Shown piece by piece: positions 8,397 through 17,070 of a stretch of 64,000 nt of DNA; the stretch's first letter is position 1; each line of letters begins with the position of its first letter. The position numbers and the translations under genes were made by a program. Source of the stretch: Thiosocius teredinicola (GTDB taxonomy: Bacteria > Pseudomonadota > Gammaproteobacteria > Chromatiales > Chromatiaceae); NCBI RefSeq assembly GCF_002009425.1, contig NZ_CP019936.1:853001-917000 (forward strand), given 5' to 3'. Under the pieces are notes generated by a model. That model saw only the letters and a list, made by a program, of their open reading frames with translations. It was not told the DNA's origin and searched no databases.

Positions 8397-9919
8397 CCCT
8401 GTACGAGCGGATAGTTGAGCACGCGGGCCGGATGCCTGCACGTGCCGCATTGATCAGCGCCGATCAGTCGGTGAGCTACGAGCGGCTGGTGGCATCGATC
8501 GACGCCGCTGTTGCCTGGTTGAGAGCCCGCGATATCCGCGTGCTCGCGATCGATATGGCCAATAGCCCGGCATGGGCCGTGCTCGACATCGCGGCCATGC
8601 AGGCGAACGTCTGCCTGGTGCCTTTGCCGCCGTTCTTCTCGGCCAGCCAGGTGCGGCACGTGCTCGAACTGTCCGGCGCCCAGGCGATCATCAGCGACGC
8701 ACCGGCGCGGTTGCGCGAATGTTGTCGCGGTCGCTTGGCGACTGCGCAAGAGACGCTGAATATCGCCGGTACCGATCTGGTCTGCCTGCAAACCGAGCCC
8801 GGCAGCGGTAAGCCCGCCGCGACGATCCCGGCCGGGGTACACAAGGTAACGTTCACATCCGGCACCACCGGTACGCCGAAGGGCGTGATGCTGGCTTGGC
8901 CGCAGATGCGCAAAGTGGTCGAGTCGCTGGCGGATGCAACCGGCATGACGGCCGACGATCGCCATCTCGCGTTGATGCCGCTTGCCGTGCTGCTGGAGAA
9001 CATCGGCGGCGTTTATGTGCCGTTATGGGCCGGCGCCAGCAGCATCCTGCTGCCGGGTGAACAGGTCGGCCTGAGTGGCTCTTCCGGCCTGGATGCGCGC
9101 ACGATGACGGCCGCCCTCGTCGCCAATGCAGCGAGCACGGTGATCTTCACACCGCAAACACTGCAGGGCGTGGTCGAGACGCGCGAGTGGGATACGCGCG
9201 GCGCGCTGGCGCTACGCTTCGCGGCCGTAGGTGGGGCCCCGGTATCGCCGCGCCTGCTGCAGCGCGCTCAGGAATGTGGCTTGCCCGTGTATGAAGGGTA
9301 TGGGCTGTCCGAGTGTTGCTCGGTGGTGTGCCTGAACACGCCGGCACACAACAGACCGGGCAGTGTCGGTCGGCCGCTGCCGCATGTCGGCATCCGCATC
9401 GGTCGCGACGGCGAGGTATTGATCGAGGGCATGCCGTTTGCCGGGTATCTCGGCGGATTGCACGCACAACCGGCGGGCAGCGTTGCCCACGCGGCGACGG
9501 TTTGGCGAAGCGGCGATATCGGCGAGCTCGATGTCGACGGCTATCTCCAGCTTACCGGGCGGCGACGCAATGTGTTTATCACGGCGTTCGGCCGCAACGT
9601 CGCGCCGGAATGGGTCGAGAGCGAGCTGACCTTGGAACCCGAGATCGCTCAGGCCGCGGTTATCGGCGAGGCCCGGCCGTTCAATATCGCGCTGCTGGTG
9701 CCGGCGGGTGAGGTGTGTCACGAGGCGATCCAGTCGGCCGTGGCGCGCGCCAATCAGAATCTTCCCGACTATGCGCGCGTTTCGCGCTGGGTTGTGGTGG
9801 ACCCGTTCACGCCGGCCAACGGACTGTTGACCGGCACGGGCCGTATCCGTCGCGACAAGTTGCTTGAACAGCACCGCGACACCATCGAATCACTCTTTGT
9901 CGAGGCTCAAACGTCATGA
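8393..9919 (+). CDS. AMP-binding (adenylate-forming) ligase, acyl-CoA synthetase-like
   Basis: 508 aa. The P-loop motif is TFTSGTTGTPKGVML (near residue 150), then GYGLSE and WRSGDIGELDVDGYLQLTGR, and the C-terminal hinge. This is a full-length ANL-family enzyme that should activate a carboxylic acid with ATP. It sits between the thermostable-hemolysin gene and the TenA-like gene with 4-base overlaps on both sides. Fatty acid is the most likely substrate; an amino acid is possible, and residues alone do not decide. Confidence 0.88.
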   Translation: MTLYERIVEHAGRMPARAALISADQSVSYERLVASIDAAVAWLRARDIRVLAIDMANSPAWAVLDIAAMQANVCLVPLPPFFSASQVRHVLELSGAQAIISDAPARLRECCRGRLATAQETLNIAGTDLVCLQTEPGSGKPAATIPAGVHKVTFTSGTTGTPKGVMLAWPQMRKVVESLADATGMTADDRHLALMPLAVLLENIGGVYVPLWAGASSILLPGEQVGLSGSSGLDARTMTAALVANAASTVIFTPQTLQGVVETREWDTRGALALRFAAVGGAPVSPRLLQRAQECGLPVYEGYGLSECCSVVCLNTPAHNRPGSVGRPLPHVGIRIGRDGEVLIEGMPFAGYLGGLHAQPAGSVAHAATVWRSGDIGELDVDGYLQLTGRRRNVFITAFGRNVAPEWVESELTLEPEIAQAAVIGEARPFNIALLVPAGEVCHEAIQSAVARANQNLPDYARVSRWVVVDPFTPANGLLTGTGRIRRDKLLEQHRDTIESLFVEAQTS

Positions 9920-10590
9920 CCGATTTTTTCGAGCGCTTGCTCGCAGAGACCGAAAAGGAACGCGAGGAACTGCTGTCGATCCCCTTCATTCAACACGGCT
10001 GGAAGGGTGAACTGTCGCTCGACAGCTACATGGCATTTCTCGGTCAGGCTTTTCATCACGTCAAGCACACCACGCCGCTGTTGATGGCGTGTGGCTCGCG
10101 CGTACCGCACAACAAGGAATGGTTGCGCGATGCCATGGCCGAGTACGTCGAGGAAGAGGTCGGGCACCAGGAATGGATCCTGAACGATATCAAGGCGTGC
10201 GGCGGCGATGCCGAAGCGGTGCGTCGTGCACAACCCGGCATGGCGGCAGAGCTGATGGTTGCCTACGCTTACCACACGATTGACCGCGGTAATCCGGTTG
10301 GCTTTCTCGGCATGGTGCTGGTGCTCGAAGGGACCAGTATCCGCGTCGCGACCGACGCCGCTGCCGCGTTGCAGGGCAATCTGGGTCTGCCGTTCAAGGC
10401 GTTTTCTTATCTGACGAGCCACGGCTCGTTGGATCTGTCACACATGGATTTTTACAAGAACCTGGTCAACCGCCTCGACGATGAAGCAGATCGCCAGACA
10501 GTTATCCACTGCGCGAAGCGGTTCTTCCGCCTGTATGGCGATGTGTTCCGCGCACTGCCGCTGACGCTGAACGCCGCGGCGGCGGCCTGA
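9916..10590 (+). CDS. TenA/heme-oxygenase-like iron protein
   Basis: 224 aa, all-helical. Candidate metal ligands occur in the order seen in heme-oxygenase-like diiron oxidases such as UndA: EEVGH (Glu-x2-His) near residue 80, VLEGTS (Glu) near 138 and DLSH in the SHGSLDLSHMDFY stretch near 178. It lacks the thiamin-related context expected for TenA. Placed after an acyl-activating enzyme, it could oxidise an acyl substrate. The oxidase reading is an inference. Confidence 0.75.
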   Translation: MTDFFERLLAETEKEREELLSIPFIQHGWKGELSLDSYMAFLGQAFHHVKHTTPLLMACGSRVPHNKEWLRDAMAEYVEEEVGHQEWILNDIKACGGDAEAVRRAQPGMAAELMVAYAYHTIDRGNPVGFLGMVLVLEGTSIRVATDAAAALQGNLGLPFKAFSYLTSHGSLDLSHMDFYKNLVNRLDDEADRQTVIHCAKRFFRLYGDVFRALPLTLNAAAAA

Positions 10591-10630
10591 CCGGTTGCAT
10601 TACAAGAGACTACGGAGGGGGAGGAAAACC

Positions 10631-11431
10631 ATGAAGCTTGAAACCACGCGTGTATTGCTGACCGGTGCTGCGGGGGGCATCGGTTCGGCGATTGCAGAAA
10701 AGCTGGCGGCCAGAGGTGCGAACCTGGCCCTGCTGGGGCGCAACGACGACGAGACCGGGCCATTGGCCGATCGCCTGAAGGCAGATGGGGCCATCGTGTA
10801 CGGGCTGTCGGCCGACCTGCTCGATCGCGAAGCGCGTGAGCAGGCGATCAACGAGGCGCACCAGCGGCTTGGCGGCATCGACATGTTGATCAATTGCGCC
10901 GGCCTGATGAGCTTCAGGCCGTTCAGTGAAGAAGACCCGGAACTGATGGCGCGCATCGTTCAACTCAACCTGACCGTGCCGATGATGGCGGCCCGCCAAG
11001 TGCTGCCTGAAATGCTCAAGCGCGGCAGCGGACATATCGTGAACATAGGCTCGACGTTCGGCAGCATCGGCTTCGCCTGGTTTGCCGCTTATTCGGCGAG
11101 CAAGTTCGGCCTGCGGGGCTTTTCCGAGGCCCTGCGTCGCGAGTTGGACGGCACCGGCGTGAACCTGACCTACGTTGCGCCGCGCGCGGTCAAGACCAAG
11201 CTCAATACCGACGCCATGTACCGCATGGCCGAAGCGACCAAGATGAACATGGACGATCCGGCGTGGGTCGCCGACAAGACGGTCGCCGCGATCGAGGCAG
11301 ACGCCAAGGACGTCTACCTCGGATTCCCGGAGAAATTCTTCGCCCGCCTGAACAGCTTCCTGCCGCGCCTTGTCGACGGCGGCCTGCGCAAGCAGAATCA
11401 GGTTATGGGTGGTTTCGCACGTGACGCCTGA
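10631..11431 (+). CDS. SDR-family NAD(P)-dependent oxidoreductase
   Basis: 266 aa from the ATG at 10631 preceded by GGAGGGGGAGG. It has the classical SDR signature: TGAAGGIG nucleotide loop at residue 9, NCAGLMSF, the catalytic Ser in NIGSTFGS and YSASK. Arg after ALLG (LLGRN) suggests NADP(H) preference. The C-terminus (FFARLNSFLPRLVDGGLRKQ) resembles SDRs acting on long acyl chains. Fourth gene of the 7.7-13.7 kb operon. Confidence 0.9.
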   Translation: MKLETTRVLLTGAAGGIGSAIAEKLAARGANLALLGRNDDETGPLADRLKADGAIVYGLSADLLDREAREQAINEAHQRLGGIDMLINCAGLMSFRPFSEEDPELMARIVQLNLTVPMMAARQVLPEMLKRGSGHIVNIGSTFGSIGFAWFAAYSASKFGLRGFSEALRRELDGTGVNLTYVAPRAVKTKLNTDAMYRMAEATKMNMDDPAWVADKTVAAIEADAKDVYLGFPEKFFARLNSFLPRLVDGGLRKQNQVMGGFARDA

Positions 11432-11503
11432 TGTCGTTTGTTTGGGGCGCAACGCTGGCGTTGCACCTTTGCCCGGTGCCCTTTGTTCACGGAGACGGGA
11501 CGC

Positions 11504-12163
11504 TTGAGAGTTCTGCTGGTTGAAGACGATGCCTTGTTGGGCTCGGCTGTGCAGGCCGGCCTGGAGCAATCGGGGTATACCGTCGATTGGTTGCGCGACG
11601 GTCGCATGGCGGCCGACAGCCTGCGCACCGAGCAGCCGGATGTTCTGGTGCTCGACCTGGGCCTGCCCGGCAAAGACGGTCTGACCGTGCTCAAAGAACT
11701 GCGAGCGCAGCACTCGCTGCTGCCGGTGCTGATCCTGACCGCGCGCGATACGGTGGAGGATCGGATCGCCGGTCTCGACATCGGTGCCGACGACTATCTG
11801 GTCAAGCCGTTCGATCTGGGTGAACTCACGGCGCGGCTGCGTGCAATCTCGCGACGCAGCGGCGGCCGGGCCAGCCCGGTGATCGAGCATGGCGACATGG
11901 TGTTTGATCCGGCGGCACGCAGCGTGACCGTCGATGGCGAGACCGTGGCGCTATCGGCCAAGGCCCTGGCGATTCTCGAGGCGCTGCTGGAGCGTCCCGG
12001 CATGCCGTTGTCGCGTGAGCGCCTGGAACAGATTCTGTACGGTTGGGGCGAGGGCGTGGAAAGCAACGCCGTCGAGGTCCACATCCATCACCTGCGAAAA
12101 AAGCTCGGCAAAGATCGCATTCGTACGATTCGCGGTCTGGGTTATATGATCCCCAAGGCCTGA
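11504..12163 (+). CDS. OmpR-family response regulator (PmrA/QseB type)
   Basis: 219 aa from TTG 11504; this start puts MRVLLVEDD at the N-terminus, as in PmrA/QseB, with GGAGACGGG upstream. The receiver has the acidic pair in EDD, phospho-Asp in LVLDLGLPGKDG and Lys in DDYLVKPF. The winged-helix domain includes LSAKALAILEALL and NAVEVHIHHLRKKLG. It is followed 24 bp later by its sensor kinase. The hexamer repeat upstream of the operon is the kind of site this subfamily binds. Confidence 0.92.
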   Translation: MRVLLVEDDALLGSAVQAGLEQSGYTVDWLRDGRMAADSLRTEQPDVLVLDLGLPGKDGLTVLKELRAQHSLLPVLILTARDTVEDRIAGLDIGADDYLVKPFDLGELTARLRAISRRSGGRASPVIEHGDMVFDPAARSVTVDGETVALSAKALAILEALLERPGMPLSRERLEQILYGWGEGVESNAVEVHIHHLRKKLGKDRIRTIRGLGYMIPKA

Positions 12164-12187
12164 TACCTCGCACACCTGTCGTTATCG

Positions 12188-13657
12188 ATGAACGCGCCCA
12201 CCTCCCTCAAACGTCGTCTGCTGGTGATGCTGATCTCCGGCATCCTGCTGGTCTGGCTGGCGGTGCTCGTGCTGGTCTACCGTGCCGCGCAACATGAGGT
12301 GGAAGAGGTCTTCGATGCCGACATGGCGCGCAGTGCGCGCATCCTGCAATCGCTGCTGATCCACGAAGTCGAGGAAGAGCAGGAGATGGCGGAAAAGGTG
12401 CGCGAGGTCACCGCCGAACTCAATGCGATCAAGGGTCAATCGATGCCGCGCTTGGCGGCAATCCTGCAAGAGTACATGGAGGAAGAAGGCAGGGAGCGGC
12501 TCGAACTGGTCACCGCCGCGCAGAACGCCGGGCAACGCTACCAGGCCGGTCTGGCGTTTGTCGCGCGCTACGGCGACGGTACCGTGCTGGTTCGCGACAG
12601 CACGGCGCCGGACATGCCGCAGCTTGATGATGGCTTTGCCAATGTCGAGCTTGGCGATGCAGCGTGGCGGGTATTCACGCTGACTCAAAAGGAAACCGGT
12701 TTCGTCGTGCAGGTCGGCGAGAAGCAGGCATTTCGCGCCGAACTGGTCGGCTATATCACCAGCAATACCTTGATGCCAGCGTTGATCGCCCTGCCCATCC
12801 TGGCGTTGTTGATTTCCTGGATAGTCGGACGTGCATTGAAGCCGCTCGAATCGGTTGCACGCGACGTGGCGCGGCGCGCACCGGATGCGCTCGACCCGAT
12901 CGAGGCACGCAATGCGCCGCAAGAGGTCCACACTCTTGTACAGGCGCTGAACGACCTGTTTGCTCGGGTCGCATCGACCCTGCGCCGCGAGCGCCAGTTC
13001 ACGGCTGACGCCGCACATGAACTGCGTACCCCGTTGGCGGCGCTCAAGACCCACTTGCAGGTCGCGCGCAAACGATCACGAGAGACCTCGACGCGGCAGT
13101 CGCTCGACCAGGCGCTGCAAGGCGTGGATCGTGCCACCCACTCGGTCGAGCAATTGTTGTTGTTGGCACGTGCCGATTCACAGCAGGCCAAGGCGTTGGT
13201 CGATGCCAAGGTCGACCTGGGTGCCTTGGTGTCCGATGCCGTTTCGGTTATGAGCCAACAGGCGGTGGAGCGCGATATCGACCTGGGTGTCGACGGATCC
13301 GGATCGGTCAACGTCGTTGGCGATGCAACCGCGTTGCAGGTGATGCTGCGCAATCTGGTCGACAATGCGGTGCGCTATACGCCGCGTGGCGGCACGGTCA
13401 CCGTCAGTGCCGGCAGCAACGCCGGAAAGGCCTGGTTGCAGGTGGCCGACGACGGCCCGGGTGTTGCCGCGGAAGAGCGCGGCAAGATCTTCGACCGCTT
13501 CCATCGCGGCGAAGCGGAGCAGGCCAACGACACGACCGGCAGTGGCCTTGGCCTGTCAATTGTGCAGCGAATCGCCCAACTGCATGGCGCAACGATCGAA
13601 CTTGGCGAAGGACTGCACGGCCGCGGGTTGGCCGTGAGAGTTGTCTTCGCCGGCTGA
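12188..13657 (+). CDS. Sensor histidine kinase (PmrB/QseC type)
   Basis: 489 aa. A first membrane helix (residues ~10-32), a periplasmic region of about 165 residues rich in Glu (EEEQEMAEKVREV), a second helix near 195-217 and a HAMP-like linker are followed by the H-box FTADAAHELRTPLAALK, N-box NLVDNAVRYTPRGG and G-boxes DDGPGV and GSGLGLSIV. The acidic periplasmic segment resembles the metal or cationic-peptide sensing regions of PmrB, but this is suggestive only. Confidence 0.92.
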   Translation: MNAPTSLKRRLLVMLISGILLVWLAVLVLVYRAAQHEVEEVFDADMARSARILQSLLIHEVEEEQEMAEKVREVTAELNAIKGQSMPRLAAILQEYMEEEGRERLELVTAAQNAGQRYQAGLAFVARYGDGTVLVRDSTAPDMPQLDDGFANVELGDAAWRVFTLTQKETGFVVQVGEKQAFRAELVGYITSNTLMPALIALPILALLISWIVGRALKPLESVARDVARRAPDALDPIEARNAPQEVHTLVQALNDLFARVASTLRRERQFTADAAHELRTPLAALKTHLQVARKRSRETSTRQSLDQALQGVDRATHSVEQLLLLARADSQQAKALVDAKVDLGALVSDAVSVMSQQAVERDIDLGVDGSGSVNVVGDATALQVMLRNLVDNAVRYTPRGGTVTVSAGSNAGKAWLQVADDGPGVAAEERGKIFDRFHRGEAEQANDTTGSGLGLSIVQRIAQLHGATIELGEGLHGRGLAVRVVFAG

Positions 13658-13677
13658 ATCTTATCCCGAGGTGCGGT

Positions 13678-14238
13678 TTAGTTGCCCGGCCTGGCGGCCA
13701 GCCACAGTACCGACGCCTCGTCCTGCTTTGCCAGCTCCTTCTTCATAACCAGCGTGCCGCGATCGAGTCGCCATTCGAGGACCTCGGCCGCATCGGGTGT
13801 GTCCGATACGGCCTGTTCGACATTGCTCGGCTGACCGAACGCCGTAATAAACTGGCCGAGCATCTGTTCGTGATAGGGCTCGCGATAGTTCACCTTCATA
13901 CCGGTCACCTGTTGGTCGACGAAGTAGAAGGTGATGAGTCGCGCCGGCAGCGTATTGAAGGTGCCGATGCGTGCGGCACACAGGCTCTCACCGAACGGCG
14001 TCTGCTTTTCTCCGCACGTCCATTCGTGTTCGGCGAATACCGTTTTGATGTCGGTTTCGCTGAACGAGCGATCGAGCTTGGCGATATCGACCTTGATGTC
14101 TTCTTCGCCGAGCAGCCACAACAGGGCGGTGTCGGACAGGCGCGAGCCTTCGTCGGTGAAGATCAGGAAATACGGTGGCACGAATACCAGGATCAAAAAG
14201 AACAGGGTTTTGTGCAGGCTGGGTTTCTTGTCGGCCAT
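13678..14238 (-). CDS. Hypothetical membrane-anchored protein
   Basis: 186 aa. One N-terminal membrane helix (LFFLILVFVPPYFLIFT) is followed by a soluble, probably periplasmic domain with two cysteines (TCGEKQTPFGESLCAA). I do not recognise the family. It is convergent with the kinase gene (20 bp gap) and lies downstream of the exonuclease gene on the same strand. Coding is supported by a clean long frame with backbone-like codon use. Confidence 0.65.
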   Translation of the reverse strand: MADKKPSLHKTLFFLILVFVPPYFLIFTDEGSRLSDTALLWLLGEEDIKVDIAKLDRSFSETDIKTVFAEHEWTCGEKQTPFGESLCAARIGTFNTLPARLITFYFVDQQVTGMKVNYREPYHEQMLGQFITAFGQPSNVEQAVSDTPDAAEVLEWRLDRGTLVMKKELAKQDEASVLWLAARPGN

Positions 14239-14315
14239 GACGTTGTTCGATGCCTCGGTAGCGTGGCGAGCGTAACCGGCATCGATTACGTATCGCAGGG
14301 TTTAAATCGGCGTGC

Positions 14316-15008
14316 TCAGCGTCTGCTCAGGAACTCACCCAGTGGGCACGGCATTTCCGGATACAGATTGTCGGCCATCGCGAGAAACAGTTCGGCCGTG
14401 GCCAGTGCATCGCTGAGCGCGTTGTGCGCCTTGTACTGCGGCAGATTGTAGCGTGGCCGCAGGTTGAATAGGCGCAGATCGCCCGGTTGAATCGTATGGT
14501 TGCGCCGTTCGAATACCCGCTGTCCGATCTCCAGCGTGTCGATGATCGGCGTGACGAAGGGTGCGCCGTACATACGGCGGCATGCCGCATCGATAAAGTT
14601 CTGCTCGATCGGTGAATAGTGCACCAGCATCGGTTTGCCGGCGAGACGTCGCAGCAGTTCGGGTAACAGGGTTTCCAACGGCTTGCCCGCGGCGGCCTGA
14701 TCGTCGGTGATCTGGTGAATCACCGCCGACTCGCCGGGAATATCGCGATCGATACACACGATGTTGTGCCACGCCGTGCCCAGCTTGACGCCGAAATGAT
14801 CGATCTCGACCAGACCCATGCTGAGGATCTCGTCTTTTTTCGGATCGAGCCCGGTCGTCTCCAGGTCGAGTGCAACGATCTTGATGTCGCGGCAATCCGA
14901 TTTCTTGTCCGGCGTCGGCGTCTCCAGGAACGTCTTCAGCGGTCCCGGTTGGACCTTGGCGAGCGCCTTCTTGCGCCGGTACTCCTTGCCGAGAAAACGC
15001 TCAAGCAT
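14316..15008 (-). CDS. DEDDh 3'-5' exonuclease (DnaQ-like)
   Basis: 230 aa from the ATG at 15008; an ATG ten codons upstream (15038) has a poorer context. Exo I is VALDLETTGLDPKKDEILSMG, Exo II lies around HYSPIEQNFID, and Exo III is HNALSDALATAELF, giving the full D-E-D-D-h set. The pairing with a DUF294/CBS gene and a DUF4212-symporter pair is a recurring arrangement in gammaproteobacteria. The role is presumably DNA or nucleotide processing; the link with acetate uptake is unexplained. Confidence 0.88.
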   Translation of the reverse strand: MLERFLGKEYRRKKALAKVQPGPLKTFLETPTPDKKSDCRDIKIVALDLETTGLDPKKDEILSMGLVEIDHFGVKLGTAWHNIVCIDRDIPGESAVIHQITDDQAAAGKPLETLLPELLRRLAGKPMLVHYSPIEQNFIDAACRRMYGAPFVTPIIDTLEIGQRVFERRNHTIQPGDLRLFNLRPRYNLPQYKAHNALSDALATAELFLAMADNLYPEMPCPLGEFLSRR

Positions 15009-15047
15009 CGGTGAACCCTTCAACGGTTGCGCGTGCATTCATGATCG

Positions 15048-16904
15048 TCAACCGAGCTTGTCCGCACCGAAGCGTTTGACCATGGTTTCCTGCATCGCCT
15101 GGATCACCTTGAAGGCGTGTTTCAGGTGCTCACGCTCGAGTGCCGACAGGTTGTCCGGCGGCACATAGTTGTTGGGTTTTACGCCCTTCTTGATCTGCGC
15201 TGCCTGGTGTTGGATGCGCAACGATGCAATGAACTCGAGTGCGTCTTCGAGGTTCTCGGCCATGTCGCTCGACAGTGCCGGGCTGCCGGCGCAGGCGCGC
15301 AGGCGATCGATCGTATTCACCGGTTCCTTGCCCAGCGACAGCGCGATGATACGCGCAATATCGGTGATCGGTACGATGCCGCGGTGTTTCAGATCGAGCG
15401 TTTCATCATGCTCGCCGCCGCGCTCAAGAACGAACTGGCGGAAGAATCCCAACGGTGGCCGGTGCTGCATCGCGTTGGCCATCATGTAGGCGAGAAAGAT
15501 GCGGTTTTCCTGAGATTTCTTCAGGATGGTCGTCTGCAAGGGGCCGAACAGTTCCATGGCGCCGGCGACCGGGCGCAGGTCGTAGAAGATGCTCGACAGC
15601 ATCATCGACATCGGGTCGGGGCTTTCAATCCAGCGCGTGAAATAGCCCTGCCACACGTGCAGCGTCTGCCGCCATTGCGGGTTGGTGGCCATGGCGTTGC
15701 CCGGGCAGTAAACAAAGCCGCAGGCGTTCAGGCCGTCGCTGACTAACTTCGCCAGTGCGGCGAAATAGCTGTCCTGCTCCGGTTGCATGTCGTCGGACAA
15801 CAGCAGTGCGTTGTCCTGATCCGAGTGCGAACTCTGCTCATGACGGGCCTGCGAGCCGCCGGCCAGCCACACATAGGGCACCGGGGGCGGGCCGAGTTCG
15901 GCTTCGGCCATCTCCAGCAGACGCGCGGTGATCGAATCGGTCAGACTGGATACCGCCTCGCCGACATGGCGCGCCGTGGCGCTGGCATTGGCCAGGTGCA
16001 GGTGCAGGTTCGGCAGGCGTTTGCTGACCTCGATCAGGTCATCGACCGTTTTCGCCTTGCGCACATCGGCCGCCAGGTAGGCCGAGTTGGCGCTCTGGTG
16101 ATTGGCCAGGTCGGTGGCGGTGATCATTCCCAGGAGTTTGCCGTGGTCGACCACCGGCAGGTGGTGCACGTGCATACGTGTCATGGTCATCAGTGCCTGC
16201 GCACTCAAGGTGCGGGCTTCGATCACCTTCGGACTGGTCGTCATGATCTTGTCGATCGGTTCGGCGCCGCTCAGGCCGATGGCCACGCAGCGTTTGCGCA
16301 GGTCACGGTCGGTCACCAGGCCGACCAGCTCGTCGCCGTTCATGATCATGACCGACGACACGTCCTTGTTGCTCATCAAGGCCGCGGTCTCGCGGATTGT
16401 CGCCGTCGCTTCGATGGTGACCGGGGTTTTGCGCACCAGGCTGCCGACCTCGATCATCATCGCGGTGACCGACGGGTCGTCGGATTCCTGCGTGATGGTC
16501 ACTGCCGCTTTGAGGCGCTCTTTGACGTTGGCCGAGAAGTGTTCGTTGAATGCCTTCGACTCGCGGCACAGCTCCTTGAGACGGTCGCAGCTCAGCAGGT
16601 AGAGCAGGGTGTCTTCTGCTGCCTCGCCGCGATCACACTGCGACAGGTTCACCAACTGGCAGGCGACACTGTAGATATCGCCTTCGGCGAGCTTTTCGCA
16701 AAGTTCGTCGTCTTTGTCGAAGATCTCGATTGCGCCGCTGCGCACGATGTACAGCGCCGAATCCTTCGGCGGGAATCGGCTGCCGCGCCGCAGGTAGCGT
16801 ATCTCGATGTCCTTCGGGAGTTCGTCGAGCAGTTCCGACGACAGGTAGCTGAAGGGATTGCGTTCTTCGAGAAACTGGCGGATCTCGAGCAGTTCGACTT
16901 CCAT
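15048..16904 (-). CDS. cNMP-binding / CBS / DUF294 nucleotidyltransferase-like protein
   Basis: 618 aa from the ATG at 16904, which has AGGTGCC upstream. Domain order: cyclic-nucleotide-binding fold (about 1-140, LYIVRSGAIEIFDKDDELCEKLAEGD), two CBS domains (about 160-275, MTMTRMHVHHLPVVDHGKLLGMIT), DUF294 nucleotidyltransferase (GGSQARHEQSSHSDQDNALL) and a helical C-terminal domain. Proteins of this build resemble GlnD-type nucleotidyltransferases with sensory inputs. It lies between the exonuclease and the acetate symporter, and likely has a regulatory role. Confidence 0.9.
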   Translation of the reverse strand: MEVELLEIRQFLEERNPFSYLSSELLDELPKDIEIRYLRRGSRFPPKDSALYIVRSGAIEIFDKDDELCEKLAEGDIYSVACQLVNLSQCDRGEAAEDTLLYLLSCDRLKELCRESKAFNEHFSANVKERLKAAVTITQESDDPSVTAMMIEVGSLVRKTPVTIEATATIRETAALMSNKDVSSVMIMNGDELVGLVTDRDLRKRCVAIGLSGAEPIDKIMTTSPKVIEARTLSAQALMTMTRMHVHHLPVVDHGKLLGMITATDLANHQSANSAYLAADVRKAKTVDDLIEVSKRLPNLHLHLANASATARHVGEAVSSLTDSITARLLEMAEAELGPPPVPYVWLAGGSQARHEQSSHSDQDNALLLSDDMQPEQDSYFAALAKLVSDGLNACGFVYCPGNAMATNPQWRQTLHVWQGYFTRWIESPDPMSMMLSSIFYDLRPVAGAMELFGPLQTTILKKSQENRIFLAYMMANAMQHRPPLGFFRQFVLERGGEHDETLDLKHRGIVPITDIARIIALSLGKEPVNTIDRLRACAGSPALSSDMAENLEDALEFIASLRIQHQAAQIKKGVKPNNYVPPDNLSALEREHLKHAFKVIQAMQETMVKRFGADKLG

Positions 16905-17018
16905 CGTTATGGCACCTTTGAACCGGGTGTCGTTGTTGTTGCAGCTTAGCAAAAGCCGGTTTCTGTATCGCTACTGGAAACTGCCCGAGGTCAGATGCGA
17001 TGCAGAAAACGACGTATG

Positions 17019-17047
17019 AAAAAAAGCCCCGTCTAAAAAGACGGGGC
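17019..17047 (-). terminator. Rho-independent terminator of the symporter operon
   Basis: A 9-bp stem GCCCCGTCT / AGACGGGGC (17026-17034 and 17039-17047) with an AAAA loop is preceded on the plus strand by seven A (17019-17025), which read as a U-tract on the minus strand. It sits 24 bp after the symporter stop codon and separates it from the DUF294 gene. Confidence 0.9.
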
Positions 17048-17070
17048 CAAGCCTTCTACAGGGATTGTTA

